Below are positions 25,692-34,393 of a DNA stretch of 64,000 bases, one piece after another. Where the stretch lies: contig CBDDKZ010000005.1 of NCBI GenBank assembly GCA_965230415.1, forward strand, positions 2,356,001-2,420,000, read 5' to 3'. The stretch's first letter is position 1. Each line of letters opens with the position of its first letter. Position numbers and translations under genes: made by a program. The stretch comes from CBDDKZ01 sp965230415. GTDB lineage: Bacteria > Bacteroidota > Bacteroidia > Cytophagales > JAAEPT01. The notes beneath the pieces are model-generated. The model was not told the DNA's origin. It saw only the letters and a list, made by a program, of their open reading frames with translations, and searched no databases.

Positions 25692-25877
25692 ATGAAATCT
25701 CAACATTTAATTGAGAATTTTTTATTCTTTTCGATATTAGTATTGCTTTTGAGTTGTGCCAATAAAAAGGGGACAGAACCTGAAATTGAAAAAATTCAGG
25801 ATGAGTATCAGGAAAGGGATACAGAAATTAACGATTCAACTTCTTTGGTTTTAACAGCTTGTCATTTATCTTACTAA
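25692..25877 (+). CDS. Small lipoprotein upstream of the nickel SOD gene
   Basis: This 61-residue protein has a lipoprotein signal ending VLLLSC (Cys near 22) and a short charged mature part that ends LTACHLSY. I do not recognise a family. The ATG 25692 gives a standard lipoprotein start; codons further upstream lie in a TATATTCG promoter-like region (25663-25670). It is 12 bp before the nickel SOD gene on the same strand. The terminal Cys-His pair could bind metal; that is speculative. Confidence 0.55.
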   Translation: MKSQHLIENFLFFSILVLLLSCANKKGTEPEIEKIQDEYQERDTEINDSTSLVLTACHLSY

Positions 25878-25889
25878 AAATTAAAAATC

Positions 25890-26357
25890 ATGCAAAAATT
25901 ATTATTAAACTCACTTTTTTTGGCCATAGCTCTTGTATTTACAATATCCAAGGCAAATGCACATTGCGAAGTTCCTTGTGGAATCTATGACGACTCAGTT
26001 CGTGTAGCACTTATTAAGGAACATATAGGTACCATCGAAAAAGCCATGGTCAAGATTACGGAAGAATCGGCTAAAGAAAAACCAAATTACAATCAATTGG
26101 TTCGTTGGGTAAATAATAAAGAAGAACATGCAAAAAAAATTCAGGAAATAGTTAGTCAGTATTTTCTTCATCAACGCATAAAATTGGTAGATCCGACAAA
26201 TGCGGCGGCCTATAAAAAGTACCAGACACATTTGGAGCTATTGCACAAATTGCTTGTATATGCAATGAAATGTAAGCAAACCACCGATAAGAAATACATT
26301 GCTGATCTTAGAACGACAATAACTGCATTTGAAAAGGCTTATTTCCACAAACACTAG
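25890..26357 (+). CDS. sodN: Nickel superoxide dismutase with signal peptide
   Basis: This 155-residue protein is recognised by the nickel hook HCEVPCGIY (residues 25-33), matching the family pattern H-C-x-x-P-C-G-x-Y, followed by DDSVRVALIKEHIGTIEKAM and an all-helical body. It converts superoxide to oxygen and hydrogen peroxide. Residues 1-24 are a signal peptide ending KANA, so signal peptidase would leave His25 as the N-terminus that NiSOD needs for nickel coordination. It is therefore probably periplasmic. No SodX protease gene is adjacent. It is between two lipoprotein genes in one operon. Confidence 0.88.
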   Translation: MQKLLLNSLFLAIALVFTISKANAHCEVPCGIYDDSVRVALIKEHIGTIEKAMVKITEESAKEKPNYNQLVRWVNNKEEHAKKIQEIVSQYFLHQRIKLVDPTNAAAYKKYQTHLELLHKLLVYAMKCKQTTDKKYIADLRTTITAFEKAYFHKH

Positions 26358-26372
26358 AAAGAGTTAAATTGT

Positions 26373-27212
26373 ATGAATGAGAAATTGATGAATCATATTT
26401 TAAAGGTAATAGTAGCAATTTTGGTTGTAGGGCTGTATTCGTGTGGCGGCGATTCCGATCCGGAGTCGTCTTTGACTGAAGACCCAGTGGCCAACGAAAA
26501 TAATAGCAGTGAGCAAAGCACAGAGGACAAAAAACCAGTTGAAAAAGAAAAAATAGCAGTAGTAAGCACTTGTGAAACTTCATTGAGAGAGTTGAAGGAT
26601 GGTAAGCTGCAATGGACTTCCCACAAAATAGTATATATGCAGACAGGCTTTTGGAATGGAGATACCCTGACCGAAAAAAAGCGTGAATACAAAATGATAG
26701 AGCTTGCCGACGGATCTAAAGGATGGGTAAACGACTGGTGCTTGGCAGTTGATGCAAAAAGAGCTGTTATCACCTCGAAGGTTTCACTATATAAGGAGCC
26801 GGACATCATGGCCATTTCCGATATGAAATTGGATGAGGGTGTTTTTGTAGCCGTTACTAATGAAGAAAAAGGTGGCTATAAGGAAGTCACCTATAAAGAT
26901 GCCAACGATAAGAAAAGAAGTGGTTGGTTAAAATCAACCAGTACATCTATTTCTTTTGAAGATAATGATTTGGTGGTGGCCAAGTTATTAAAAAACGCCA
27001 ACAAACTGGAAGGAGATGCCAGACAAAATGCCATCAAAGAAATTCTGGAGAACACCGATTTCCAGTCATCAATATTGTACAAAAAATTACAAATGGAGCA
27101 ATCTCAACTACCGGAAGAAGGGAGTGAGACCGCACTTCCGGCTCCTGCGGTAGAGGAAGCTTCTGAGCCTTTAGTAGAGGAGGTTGAGGCAGCAGGTGGC
27201 GATGGACTTTAA
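26373..27212 (+). CDS. Lipoprotein with SH3-like segments
   Basis: This 279-residue lipoprotein has its lipobox in VVGLYSCGG (Cys near 24); the start may be ATG 26373 or 26388. An acidic low-complexity linker (25-65) is followed by two beta-rich SH3-like segments (about 67-130 and 132-195), each with a GWxN/GWLK end (SKGWVNDWCL and KRSGWLKS). The C-terminus is helical and ends in a Pro/Glu-rich tail. It may bind cell-wall peptides or proteins in the periplasm; there is no catalytic motif. It follows sodN by 15 bp and is followed by a terminator. Confidence 0.7.
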   Translation: MNEKLMNHILKVIVAILVVGLYSCGGDSDPESSLTEDPVANENNSSEQSTEDKKPVEKEKIAVVSTCETSLRELKDGKLQWTSHKIVYMQTGFWNGDTLTEKKREYKMIELADGSKGWVNDWCLAVDAKRAVITSKVSLYKEPDIMAISDMKLDEGVFVAVTNEEKGGYKEVTYKDANDKKRSGWLKSTSTSISFEDNDLVVAKLLKNANKLEGDARQNAIKEILENTDFQSSILYKKLQMEQSQLPEEGSETALPAPAVEEASEPLVEEVEAAGGDGL

Positions 27213-27243
27213 TCAGTCAATAACAAAGAAATGAGATGAATGG

Positions 27244-27271
27244 AAAAGGGGCATACTATATTGCCCTTTTT
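27244..27271. terminator. Rho-independent terminator, bidirectional
   Basis: AAAAGGGGCA (27244-27253) pairs with TGCCCTTTTT (27262-27271), including one G-U pair, around an 8-nt loop, and is followed by TTT. It lies 30 bp after the SH3-like lipoprotein stop and before the end of the convergent DUF721 gene. Confidence 0.85.
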
Positions 27272-27283
27272 TTATTTATAAGT

Positions 27284-27595
27284 TTACCTAAAAATGATAT
27301 CCTTTATAACACCGCTTCCGATTTGCTCTTCGTAAAGTCTTATAATCTTTTCTTTTGACAATGTTAATTCTTGTTTAAGGGGGGCAGAATTTAATCGCAC
27401 AAAAAGTACCTGGTCTTTTATGTATATCTTTTCAGTTCTGTTTGCAATTGGTGCACCCATAATTTTAGGCCACATTTCAACCGCTTTCGTTGCATTATAC
27501 TTCCCGCGTAATTTATAGCTACGCAAAAGTGCTTCAATACCTTCTTTTACAGATATCGTTCCTGAATTTCTTTCCGATGAATACTTTTTTTTCAT
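27284..27595 (-). CDS. DUF721 (DciA-like) protein
   Basis: This 103-residue protein matches DUF721: an N-terminal helical part (SVKEGIEALLRSYKLRGKYN) then WPKIMGAPIANRTEKIYIKDQVLFVRLNSAPLKQEL in the KH-like fold. DUF721 includes DciA, the helicase-loading factor of many bacteria lacking DnaC; short Bacteroidota members are often called DciA-like. It follows recF on the same strand after 85 bp, consistent with a DNA replication/repair context. Confidence 0.88.
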   Translation of the reverse strand: MKKKYSSERNSGTISVKEGIEALLRSYKLRGKYNATKAVEMWPKIMGAPIANRTEKIYIKDQVLFVRLNSAPLKQELTLSKEKIIRLYEEQIGSGVIKDIIFR

Positions 27596-27680
27596 TTGCA
27601 GAATTGGAATTTATACACCAGGGAATGAACATGCTCTATGCCCCAATAATCAATAGTATAATAAAACTGGTAACGAACTT

Positions 27681-28778
27681 TTAAGCGCTGGCCATACCCT
27701 CGTTTACCTCAAAGATACGAAACTCTTTTGTTAGTTTACTCATAATATCTTTGCATCTTGTGTTGTTGGTGTCTGTAATAAAAACTTGCTCAAAATCTTC
27801 ACGGTCTATCATTTTAAGCAATTTTCCGACTCTTTGTTCGTCCAGTTTGTCAAAAAGGTCGTCTAAAAGTAATAAAGGTTTAATTTTTGTATTTTCTTTC
27901 AGAATAAAATATTTAGTCAGTTGTAAGGCTATAACAAAAGATTTTTGTTGCCCTTGCGATCCGTAGCGCTTTAAGTTCAAATCATTCAATTCAAAAATAA
28001 AGTCGTCTTTGTGGATACCACAATTGCTACGCTGTGTGAGTAGGTCCCTGTCATAGGATTGTTTAAGTAGGTTTTCGAACGAATTCTGGTCAAGTTGAGA
28101 CTGGTGCTTCAAATTCACAGATTCGCTATCATTGCTAATTTCTTTATATAACTCATTAAAAAGTGTTAAGTATTGAGCAACTAATTGTTTTCTTTTGGCA
28201 TAAATACGATCACCCAGGGGGGTGATTTGTAAATCGAAAGATTCCAGCAGCGTATTGTCAATACCGCGTGTACTGGCGTTCTTAAGCAATGCATTTCGGT
28301 GTTTCATAAGCTGGTTGTATTTGATGAGACTGCTAAGGTATTCCTGATCAAACTGGGATAATATATTATCAAAAAATTTTCTTCTTATTTCACTTCCTTC
28401 ACGAACAAGGTCCGTATCATTGGGAGCAATGAGTACTACCGGAAATTTTCCTACATGCTCGCTCGATTTTTCATATTGGTAGCCATTGTTTTTTAAGATT
28501 TTTTTCCCCCTTTCTTTTAGCGAAAAGTGAATGTGAAAGTCTTTATCGGGTTTGTTAAATATTCCTTCTACTACAAAAAAGTGTTCCTCATGACAAATTA
28601 AAAATTGATCTGAATGTACAAATGCGCTCTTACTGAGGCATAAATAATGTATGCTGTCCAGGAGATTTGTTTTACCACTGCCGTTTTTTCCGGTGAAACA
28701 ATTGATGCCTTTACAAAAAGTCAGGGCCTGCTCTTTGTAGTTCTTAAAATTTATCAGATTGATTTTTTTTAATATCAT
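27681..28778 (-). CDS. recF: DNA replication and repair protein RecF
   Basis: This 365-residue SMC-like ATPase loads RecA at single-strand gaps together with RecO and RecR. The Walker A is GKNGSGKTNLLDS near residue 32, the ABC-type signature is in LKRYGSQGQQKSFVIAL near 268 and Walker B is PLLLLDDLFDKLD near 300. Length is normal. The start lies 57 bp from the divergent pdhA start, and the pdhA promoter reaches into it. Confidence 0.95.
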   Translation of the reverse strand: MILKKINLINFKNYKEQALTFCKGINCFTGKNGSGKTNLLDSIHYLCLSKSAFVHSDQFLICHEEHFFVVEGIFNKPDKDFHIHFSLKERGKKILKNNGYQYEKSSEHVGKFPVVLIAPNDTDLVREGSEIRRKFFDNILSQFDQEYLSSLIKYNQLMKHRNALLKNASTRGIDNTLLESFDLQITPLGDRIYAKRKQLVAQYLTLFNELYKEISNDSESVNLKHQSQLDQNSFENLLKQSYDRDLLTQRSNCGIHKDDFIFELNDLNLKRYGSQGQQKSFVIALQLTKYFILKENTKIKPLLLLDDLFDKLDEQRVGKLLKMIDREDFEQVFITDTNNTRCKDIMSKLTKEFRIFEVNEGMASA

Positions 28779-28809
28779 TGAACATAAATGTAATGTTTTA
28801 TTAAATTTG
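28777..28809 (+). promoter_or_regulatory. Bacteroidota-type promoter for pdhA
   Basis: A TAAATTTG (28802-28809) matches the -7 consensus TAnnTTTG exactly. ATTG (28777-28780) lies 21 bp upstream in the -33 position (consensus TTTG). The predicted transcript would start about 20 bp before the pdhA ATG. Confidence 0.6.
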
Positions 28810-28835
28810 CAGACTAATTTGAAAAGGAATTTGTT

Positions 28836-29867
28836 ATGGCGAGTACAAAGGCACCTGCAAGAAAGAAAGCAAATAATAAGGTACAGTTTCCCAAGGAAAC
28901 GTATTTATATTGGTATGAATCAATGCTTTTGATCAGAAAATTTGAAGAAAAATCTGGTCAGTTATATGGTCAACAAAAAATTAAAGGATTTTGTCACCTA
29001 TACATCGGGCAGGAAGCTTGTGCGTCTGGAGCAGTAACAGCATTACAAAAAGGTGATAAATGGATTACCGCCTATCGTGATCATGGCCAGCCCTTGGCTT
29101 TGGGAACCTCACCAAATGCAGTAATGGCAGAATTATTCGCAAAATCTACTGGTTGTTCAAAAGGTAAAGGTGGATCAATGCATATTTTTGATAAAGATGT
29201 AGGTTTCGTGGGAGGCCACGGTATTGTAGGAGGACAGATTCCATTGGGTGCTGGTTTGGCTTTTGCTGAGAAATATCGAAAAACAGGAAATATTTCTATT
29301 TGCTTCATGGGAGATGGTGCTGTAAGACAAGGTTCTTTTCATGAAACCTTGAATATGGCAATGACCTGGAAATTACCGGTTATTTTTGTAATAGAGAATA
29401 ATAGATATGCAATGGGTACTTCTGTTGAGCGTACCTCAAATGTAACCGAGCTGTATAAGCTTGGTTTATCTTACGATATGCCATCTGAGCCCGTAGATGC
29501 AATGAGTGTTGAAAATGTGCACGTTGCTGTTGAAAAGGCAGCAGAACGTGCAAGAAAAGGAGATGGCCCTACGTTATTAGAATTCAATACTTACCGTTAC
29601 AAAGGACATTCAATGTCTGATCCGGCCAAATACCGTACAAAAAGTGAATTGGAAGAGTACAAAGCACAGGATCCGATAGAACAAATAAAAAAGAAAATAT
29701 TAGGTGAGAAGATAGCAACTGAAGACGAGCTGGCAGCAATTGGTGAAAAAATCAAAAACCAGGTGGCTGAATCGGTGAAATTCGCAGAAGAATCTCCTTA
29801 TCCTACAATAGATGAAGTTTACAAGGATATTTACATTCAGGAAGATTATCAATTTACAACCGACTAA
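28836..29867 (+). CDS. pdhA: Pyruvate dehydrogenase E1 component, alpha subunit
   Basis: This 343-residue thiamine-diphosphate enzyme subunit decarboxylates pyruvate in the pyruvate dehydrogenase complex. The ThDP-binding motif runs from GDGAVRQGSFHE to VIENN near residues 160-187. KSTGCSKGKGGSMHIFD and GGHGIVGGQIPLGAG are typical, as is the phosphorylation-loop region TYRYKGHSMSDP. The E1 beta and E2 genes are not adjacent, so the complex is split in this genome. The TPR-protein gene follows after 26 bp. Confidence 0.94.
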   Translation: MASTKAPARKKANNKVQFPKETYLYWYESMLLIRKFEEKSGQLYGQQKIKGFCHLYIGQEACASGAVTALQKGDKWITAYRDHGQPLALGTSPNAVMAELFAKSTGCSKGKGGSMHIFDKDVGFVGGHGIVGGQIPLGAGLAFAEKYRKTGNISICFMGDGAVRQGSFHETLNMAMTWKLPVIFVIENNRYAMGTSVERTSNVTELYKLGLSYDMPSEPVDAMSVENVHVAVEKAAERARKGDGPTLLEFNTYRYKGHSMSDPAKYRTKSELEEYKAQDPIEQIKKKILGEKIATEDELAAIGEKIKNQVAESVKFAEESPYPTIDEVYKDIYIQEDYQFTTD

Positions 29868-29893
29868 TCTTTGCTGATAAAGCAAATAAGAAG

Positions 29894-30640
29894 ATGAGCA
29901 CAGATACTAAAGAGATTGAAAAGAAACCGCAGCAAACGCAGGGAAATGCAGATAGTTTGTTAGAAAATCCGGAAGCGATTCAGGAGCAAATATCTAAGAC
30001 CGAACAGCTTATAAAGAATAATTTTAAGCTTATAATAGGCGTTGCTGTTGCTATTGTTGGTGTAATAGCGTTTTTCATGTATAATAATAAAAGTAGTTCG
30101 GAAACGGAGTTGGAAGCAGCCAACGAAATTTTCAGAGCTGAATATCATTTCAGAGCCGATTCGCTCGAATGGGCACTTAATGGAGACGGTAATCAGGGAA
30201 TGGGACTACTCGAAGTTGCTTCTAAGTACGAAGGTACTAAAGCTGCCAATAGAGCAAATTTCTTAATTGGAAGCACCTACTTAAAGCAACAGAAATTTCA
30301 GGATGCCATTAGCTATTTGCAGAAATTTAAAAGTGATGATTTATTTGTGCAAGCACGAGCATATTGTCTGACTGGTGATGCATATATGGAAATGGAAGAT
30401 TATGCCAACGCTATTAGTGCTTATACCAAAGCGTCAGAATATAAACCGAACGATCAGTTTACTCCTGCTTATTTAATGAAGTTAGCATTGGCATATGAAA
30501 TGAATAGCCAAATGGCCAATGCAGTGCAGGCGTACGAACAGATAGTGGGAAATCACCCGGGAGCTTCTAACATGAATGAAGCGAAAAAATACCTTGCACG
30601 TGCGAAGGCAATCAATGCCAGCGCATCTACAGCAAAATAA
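29894..30640 (+). CDS. Membrane-anchored TPR protein
   Basis: This 248-residue protein has a charged cytoplasmic N-terminus, one membrane helix at about 44-64 (KLIIGVAVAIVGVIAFFMY) and tetratricopeptide repeats in the C-terminal part (about 105-235), for example FLIGSTYLKQQKFQDAISYL and AYCLTGDAYMEMEDYANAISA. The topology resembles YfgM-like proteins, which interact with periplasmic chaperones. The partner is unknown. It lies between pdhA and ribH with short gaps, so it is probably cotranscribed. Confidence 0.85.
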   Translation: MSTDTKEIEKKPQQTQGNADSLLENPEAIQEQISKTEQLIKNNFKLIIGVAVAIVGVIAFFMYNNKSSSETELEAANEIFRAEYHFRADSLEWALNGDGNQGMGLLEVASKYEGTKAANRANFLIGSTYLKQQKFQDAISYLQKFKSDDLFVQARAYCLTGDAYMEMEDYANAISAYTKASEYKPNDQFTPAYLMKLALAYEMNSQMANAVQAYEQIVGNHPGASNMNEAKKYLARAKAINASASTAK

Positions 30641-30647
30641 TTAGATC

Positions 30648-31124
30648 ATGGCTAGTTCAGAAAAGAATTTAAGTGATTATTCAATTTCAGGACTTGTTGA
30701 TATTTCTGATAAAAGGTTTGCCCTCGTTGTTTCTGAGTGGAACGAGGAAGTGACGGGCTCTCTTTACAATGGCGCAATAAATACTTTGCTTCAACACGGA
30801 GCAAGTAAGGAAAACCTAATAAAAGTTGATGTGCCCGGGAGCTTTGAGCTTACATTAGGCGCACAGAAAATGGCCCAAAAAGAGGAGATCGATGCCGTCG
30901 TTTGTATAGGCTGTGTAATTCAGGGTGATACAAAACATTTTGATTTTATCTGTCATGCGGTGGCGCAAGGGCTTACCGACGTGGGGCTGAAATTTGATAA
31001 ACCAGTCGTATTTGGCGTTTTGACACCAAATACGATGCAGCAGGCAATGGATCGTGCCGGGGGGAAACATGGAAATAAAGGTGATGAAGCAGCAATAACA
31101 GCCATTAAAATGTTAGCTATATAG
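30648..31124 (+). CDS. ribH: 6,7-dimethyl-8-ribityllumazine synthase
   Basis: This 158-residue enzyme condenses 5-amino-6-ribitylamino-uracil with dihydroxybutanone phosphate, the penultimate step of riboflavin synthesis. FALVVSEWNEEVT, VPGSFELTLGAQKMA, CIGCVIQGDTKHFDFI and FGVLTPNTMQQAMDRAGGKHGNKG are conserved, including the active-site His. It is 7 bp after the TPR gene and 41 bp before lysC. No other rib gene is near. Confidence 0.95.
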   Translation: MASSEKNLSDYSISGLVDISDKRFALVVSEWNEEVTGSLYNGAINTLLQHGASKENLIKVDVPGSFELTLGAQKMAQKEEIDAVVCIGCVIQGDTKHFDFICHAVAQGLTDVGLKFDKPVVFGVLTPNTMQQAMDRAGGKHGNKGDEAAITAIKMLAI

Positions 31125-31165
31125 ATTTTTAGGCATACTTTTAGAAAACAACAAATACACTTATT

Positions 31166-32479
31166 ATGAAAGTATTAAAGTTTGGAGGAACATCGGTTGG
31201 TAAGCCTGAACGCATGAAACAGGTGGCTAATTTAATTACTGCCGATAACGATAAAAAAATTATAGTACTGTCTGCCGTATCTGGTACAACCAATACTTTG
31301 GATGAAATTGGTAATAAGCTGTACTTAAAGAATAAGAACAATGCCGCGACTATTATAGATGACTTATATGCCAAATATGAGGTGTTTGTAAAAGAACTTT
31401 ATGAGCTTGATGAGTTCTATAGCAAAGGTAAATCTGTAATTGATACACATTTCGGGATTATTCGCGGAATGCTTGAAGTAGACTTTACGGATGTTGAAGA
31501 ACGCCTGCTGTTAGCCCAGGGTGAATTGATTTCTACCAAACTATTCTACAATTACATATGTGAAATTGGCCTCAATGGAAATTTATTGCCCGCTTTGGAT
31601 TTTATGAGTATTGACGATAACTCAGAACCCGAATCGGAAAAGATTTCGTCGAAAATAAAGATGCTTATCAAAGAATCGGGTGATGCTTCTATTTATATTA
31701 CTCAAGGGTATATTTGCCGAAATAACGAAGGTGAAGTAGATAATTTGAGAAGAGGTGGAAGTGATTATACCGCATCATTAATCGGAGCAGCAATAGGAGC
31801 TCAGGAAATTCAAATTTGGACCGATATCGATGGTATGCACAACAACGATCCAAGAATTGTTGATAAGACACACCCGATTGCAGAGTTGTCTTTTGATGAA
31901 GCTGCCGAATTGGCCTATTTCGGAGCAAAAATTTTACATCCAGCTACTATTATTCCTGCTAAAGAAAAGAAAATTCCGGTACGCTTGCTCAATACCATGC
32001 AGCCTGAAGCAAAGGGTACCACAATATCTAATAAAACAGGGGAAGGTGATATCAAAGCCATCGCAGCTAAAGATAATATTACAGCGATCAAAATCAAGTC
32101 CAGTCGAATGCTTTTGGCGTTTGGCTTTCTTAGAAAAGTTTTTGAGGTTTTTGAAAAATATCGCACACCTATTGATATGATTACTACCTCGGAAATAGCT
32201 GTTTCTCTAACAATAGATGATGATACAAACCTAAAGTCTATCAGAAAAGAGCTGGAACGTTTTGGTTTTGTAGAGATAGATGCAGATCAGACAATCGTTT
32301 GTATTGCAGGTTCATTCCCCCCTGAAAATGCCGGGACATCGGCCAAAGTTCTTGACGCACTCAAAGATATTCCACTTAGAATGGTATCATACGGAGGGAG
32401 CAAATACAATATATCCGTGTTGATTGATACTGAGTATAAAAGCAGAGCACTCAATGCACTCAATGACACTTTATTTTAA
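31166..32479 (+). CDS. lysC: Aspartate kinase
   Basis: This 437-residue monofunctional aspartokinase phosphorylates aspartate at the entry to lysine, threonine and methionine synthesis. The amino-acid-kinase domain starts with KFGGTSVGKPERM (4-16); GGSDYTASLIGAAIGA near residue 195 and WTDIDGMHNNDPRIV near 216 follow. Two ACT domains at the C-terminus (about 300-437, with MITTSEIAVSLTID) probably mediate feedback control. No homoserine dehydrogenase is fused. It ends 9 bp from the convergent recX end. Confidence 0.93.
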   Translation: MKVLKFGGTSVGKPERMKQVANLITADNDKKIIVLSAVSGTTNTLDEIGNKLYLKNKNNAATIIDDLYAKYEVFVKELYELDEFYSKGKSVIDTHFGIIRGMLEVDFTDVEERLLLAQGELISTKLFYNYICEIGLNGNLLPALDFMSIDDNSEPESEKISSKIKMLIKESGDASIYITQGYICRNNEGEVDNLRRGGSDYTASLIGAAIGAQEIQIWTDIDGMHNNDPRIVDKTHPIAELSFDEAAELAYFGAKILHPATIIPAKEKKIPVRLLNTMQPEAKGTTISNKTGEGDIKAIAAKDNITAIKIKSSRMLLAFGFLRKVFEVFEKYRTPIDMITTSEIAVSLTIDDDTNLKSIRKELERFGFVEIDADQTIVCIAGSFPPENAGTSAKVLDALKDIPLRMVSYGGSKYNISVLIDTEYKSRALNALNDTLF

Positions 32480-32488
32480 TTAATCAAA

Positions 32489-32956
32489 CTACCGAATAAG
32501 CCGGTCGATTGTCGACGAAATATCTGTAGAATTGTATCCTTTTCCTTGTAGGTAACGGTAAAGTTTACCTTTTTTTTTAAATAGGTCCGGTTCATTGAGC
32601 TGATCCCACTTCGTTTGTGCAAGATTGTACAATTTGTCAAAATATACTGCTTCAGGAATGTCCGAAAGTACCTGTTCAATAATCTCAGGTGCGATCTGAT
32701 GTTGTTTAAGGTGATAGGAGATTTTGGTTTTGCCCCACTTTTTAATGCCGAATCTCCCCTTGGCAAATTGATCCGCAAAGCGCAGCTCATCAAAAAAATT
32801 CTCCTTTTTTAAATAGTGTAAAATCTCCTGCTTTTCATTATCATTTAGCTCAAATTTCTCCAATTTGTTCCTGATTTGGAAAAGACTCCTTTCTTCGTAG
32901 GCGCAGTAACGGCAAATTTTTTCCTTTATGGCATCAAAATCAGGACTTTTTGGCAT
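32489..32956 (-). CDS. recX: Regulatory protein RecX
   Basis: This 155-residue helical-repeat protein is of the RecX family, which inhibits RecA filaments. The opening AIKEKICRYCAYEERSLFQI and the KENFFDELRFADQFAKGR segment are typical, ending in STDISSTIDRLI. I chose ATG 32956 because homologous sequence begins just after it; the frame stays open upstream inside the O-antigen ligase gene, whose 3-prime end it overlaps by 17 bp. Confidence 0.9.
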   Translation of the reverse strand: MPKSPDFDAIKEKICRYCAYEERSLFQIRNKLEKFELNDNEKQEILHYLKKENFFDELRFADQFAKGRFGIKKWGKTKISYHLKQHQIAPEIIEQVLSDIPEAVYFDKLYNLAQTKWDQLNEPDLFKKKGKLYRYLQGKGYNSTDISSTIDRLIR

Positions 32957-34256
32957 TATGTGGAGTTTGATCTCTGATATAATAGAGAGGTAGCAGTATG
33001 AACAGAATAGATAAATTGTTGCCAAGTTGTGTTTCCAAAGTACCTTCGAACAGAAACGAAATGCTCACAATAAGGTATTGCAAAAAAAGCATGTAGTTGT
33101 GATAGCTTTTATTTAGAAATAATGGGGCATAGAAACAAATAAGAAATACACTCATCCCTATTATTCCAAAAGCTGTCAGGTATCTGAGGTATTGGTTATG
33201 AGGCAATAAACGCTTGGACTCATTGATGAGGCCATAATCTTTAATGTACTCCAGCGAAGTTTGTTGTTTAAGATTGCCAATTCCAACACCAAAAACCGGG
33301 TTTTCCTTAAAAAGACTCCATCCCACTTTATACGAAAATATTCGCCCGGTTAATGAGTGGTAGTTGGCCATGTATTGATCATTAAGCTGGGATAAATCGC
33401 TCAGGGAGTTTTCAACTTTGTTTTTGAATGTAGGAATAGTGAAATAACATAACAGCGGCATGAAAATGCAAACAATTACTACTATTATTGATTGTTTTAT
33501 CTTTTGCTCTTTTATGCCTACATAAAAGCTAGATATTATGAGTATAAGGTAAAATGCAAACAAACCGCTTCGCACAGACATAAGATGAAGGAATAAAAAC
33601 ATAATTACGGTGATGGTAATGATGATTGCCCGTTCTATTCGATGGAAGAGATGAAATTTTTTAATAGAAAGCCATATACCAATAAAAATCCCGAGGCATA
33701 CCATTAAACTGTAACGCACATGATTTACAATGACAGGAAGGGTTTTAGAACGATGATACGCTTCATTAATAGCTTCGAAGTGTTGAATGTAATTTGCCAA
33801 AGCCATTATGATAGTAATGAATAAAATAATGAAATAGAAGTAATAGATAAACAAGTATCTTTTTTCAGATATCTTTGGTAAGAGAATGAACGAAATACTT
33901 AGAATAAGAAATGGGAGCTTTATTGAAATACGTTCCCAAAAGTAGTTCCAATTCTCGAGATCGACATTAACAACATATATTAAATGCAGGAAAAAAACTC
34001 CCGAGAATATAACAAATGGTAAATTTTGTCTCTTTTTTAAAGATTCTTTAAATAGACTATAACTAAATCCAGTTATGCTTGTTAGAAATAAAAGCGCAAG
34101 CCCGATACCCGGGAGGGCTCTAAATGAATTGGCTGTAAATAAACCAAGAACTACTAAGAGAAGTGAAAAAAAAGAGAGGTTTTCCTTTTTATAAATTTGT
34201 TGTTCAAGTCGATTAATCCAATGCATAGGCCAAGCAAATTTAGGAAGAAATATCAA
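32940..34256 (-). CDS. O-antigen ligase/polymerase-family membrane protein
   Basis: This 438-residue protein has about 10-12 membrane helices and a Wzy_C-type domain. The large periplasmic loop holds LTGRIFSYKVGWSLFKENP, then GVGIGNLK, with the conserved His in RLLPHNQYLRYLTAFG near residue 360. Family members join O-antigen or other glycans to lipid A-core or proteins, or polymerise exopolysaccharide. No glycosyltransferase cluster is adjacent. The start may be ATG 34256 or 34223. It diverges from murF-alr and overlaps recX by 17 bp. Confidence 0.82.
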   Translation of the reverse strand: MIFLPKFAWPMHWINRLEQQIYKKENLSFFSLLLVVLGLFTANSFRALPGIGLALLFLTSITGFSYSLFKESLKKRQNLPFVIFSGVFFLHLIYVVNVDLENWNYFWERISIKLPFLILSISFILLPKISEKRYLFIYYFYFIILFITIIMALANYIQHFEAINEAYHRSKTLPVIVNHVRYSLMVCLGIFIGIWLSIKKFHLFHRIERAIIITITVIMFLFLHLMSVRSGLFAFYLILIISSFYVGIKEQKIKQSIIVVIVCIFMPLLCYFTIPTFKNKVENSLSDLSQLNDQYMANYHSLTGRIFSYKVGWSLFKENPVFGVGIGNLKQQTSLEYIKDYGLINESKRLLPHNQYLRYLTAFGIIGMSVFLICFYAPLFLNKSYHNYMLFLQYLIVSISFLFEGTLETQLGNNLSILFILLPLYYIRDQTPHNAKKS

Positions 34257-34290
34257 AAATGAAATTTCAAATCTGCTTTAATGCCATTGA

Positions 34291-34322
34291 CTTGAACTTG
34301 CTTCCGGATGCAATTATCTTTT
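34291..34322 (+). promoter_or_regulatory. Candidate promoter for murF-alr
   Basis: CTTG (34291-34294) and TATCTTTT (34315-34322) are separated by exactly 20 bp, close to the TTTG-N20-TAnnTTTG form (one mismatch in each box). It would give a leader of about 60 nt that contains the 19-codon ORF at 34334-34393. Confidence 0.4.
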
Positions 34323-34333
34323 ATTTGCAATTT

Positions 34334-34393
34334 ATGACGAAAAAAATCAGTTTAGAATTAATTAAATATCAACATATAAAGACGAGTAAGTGA
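34334..34393 (+). CDS. 19-residue leader peptide overlapping murF-alr start
   Basis: An ATG opens a 19-codon frame (MTKKISLELIKYQHIKTSK) that stops with TGA at 34391-34393. That stop overlaps the GTG start of murF-alr in the sequence GTGA, the same 4-bp overlap used for translational coupling elsewhere in this window. The gene downstream starts with GTG and has no clear ribosome-binding site of its own. Whether the peptide is made is unproven. Confidence 0.35.
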   Translation: MTKKISLELIKYQHIKTSK

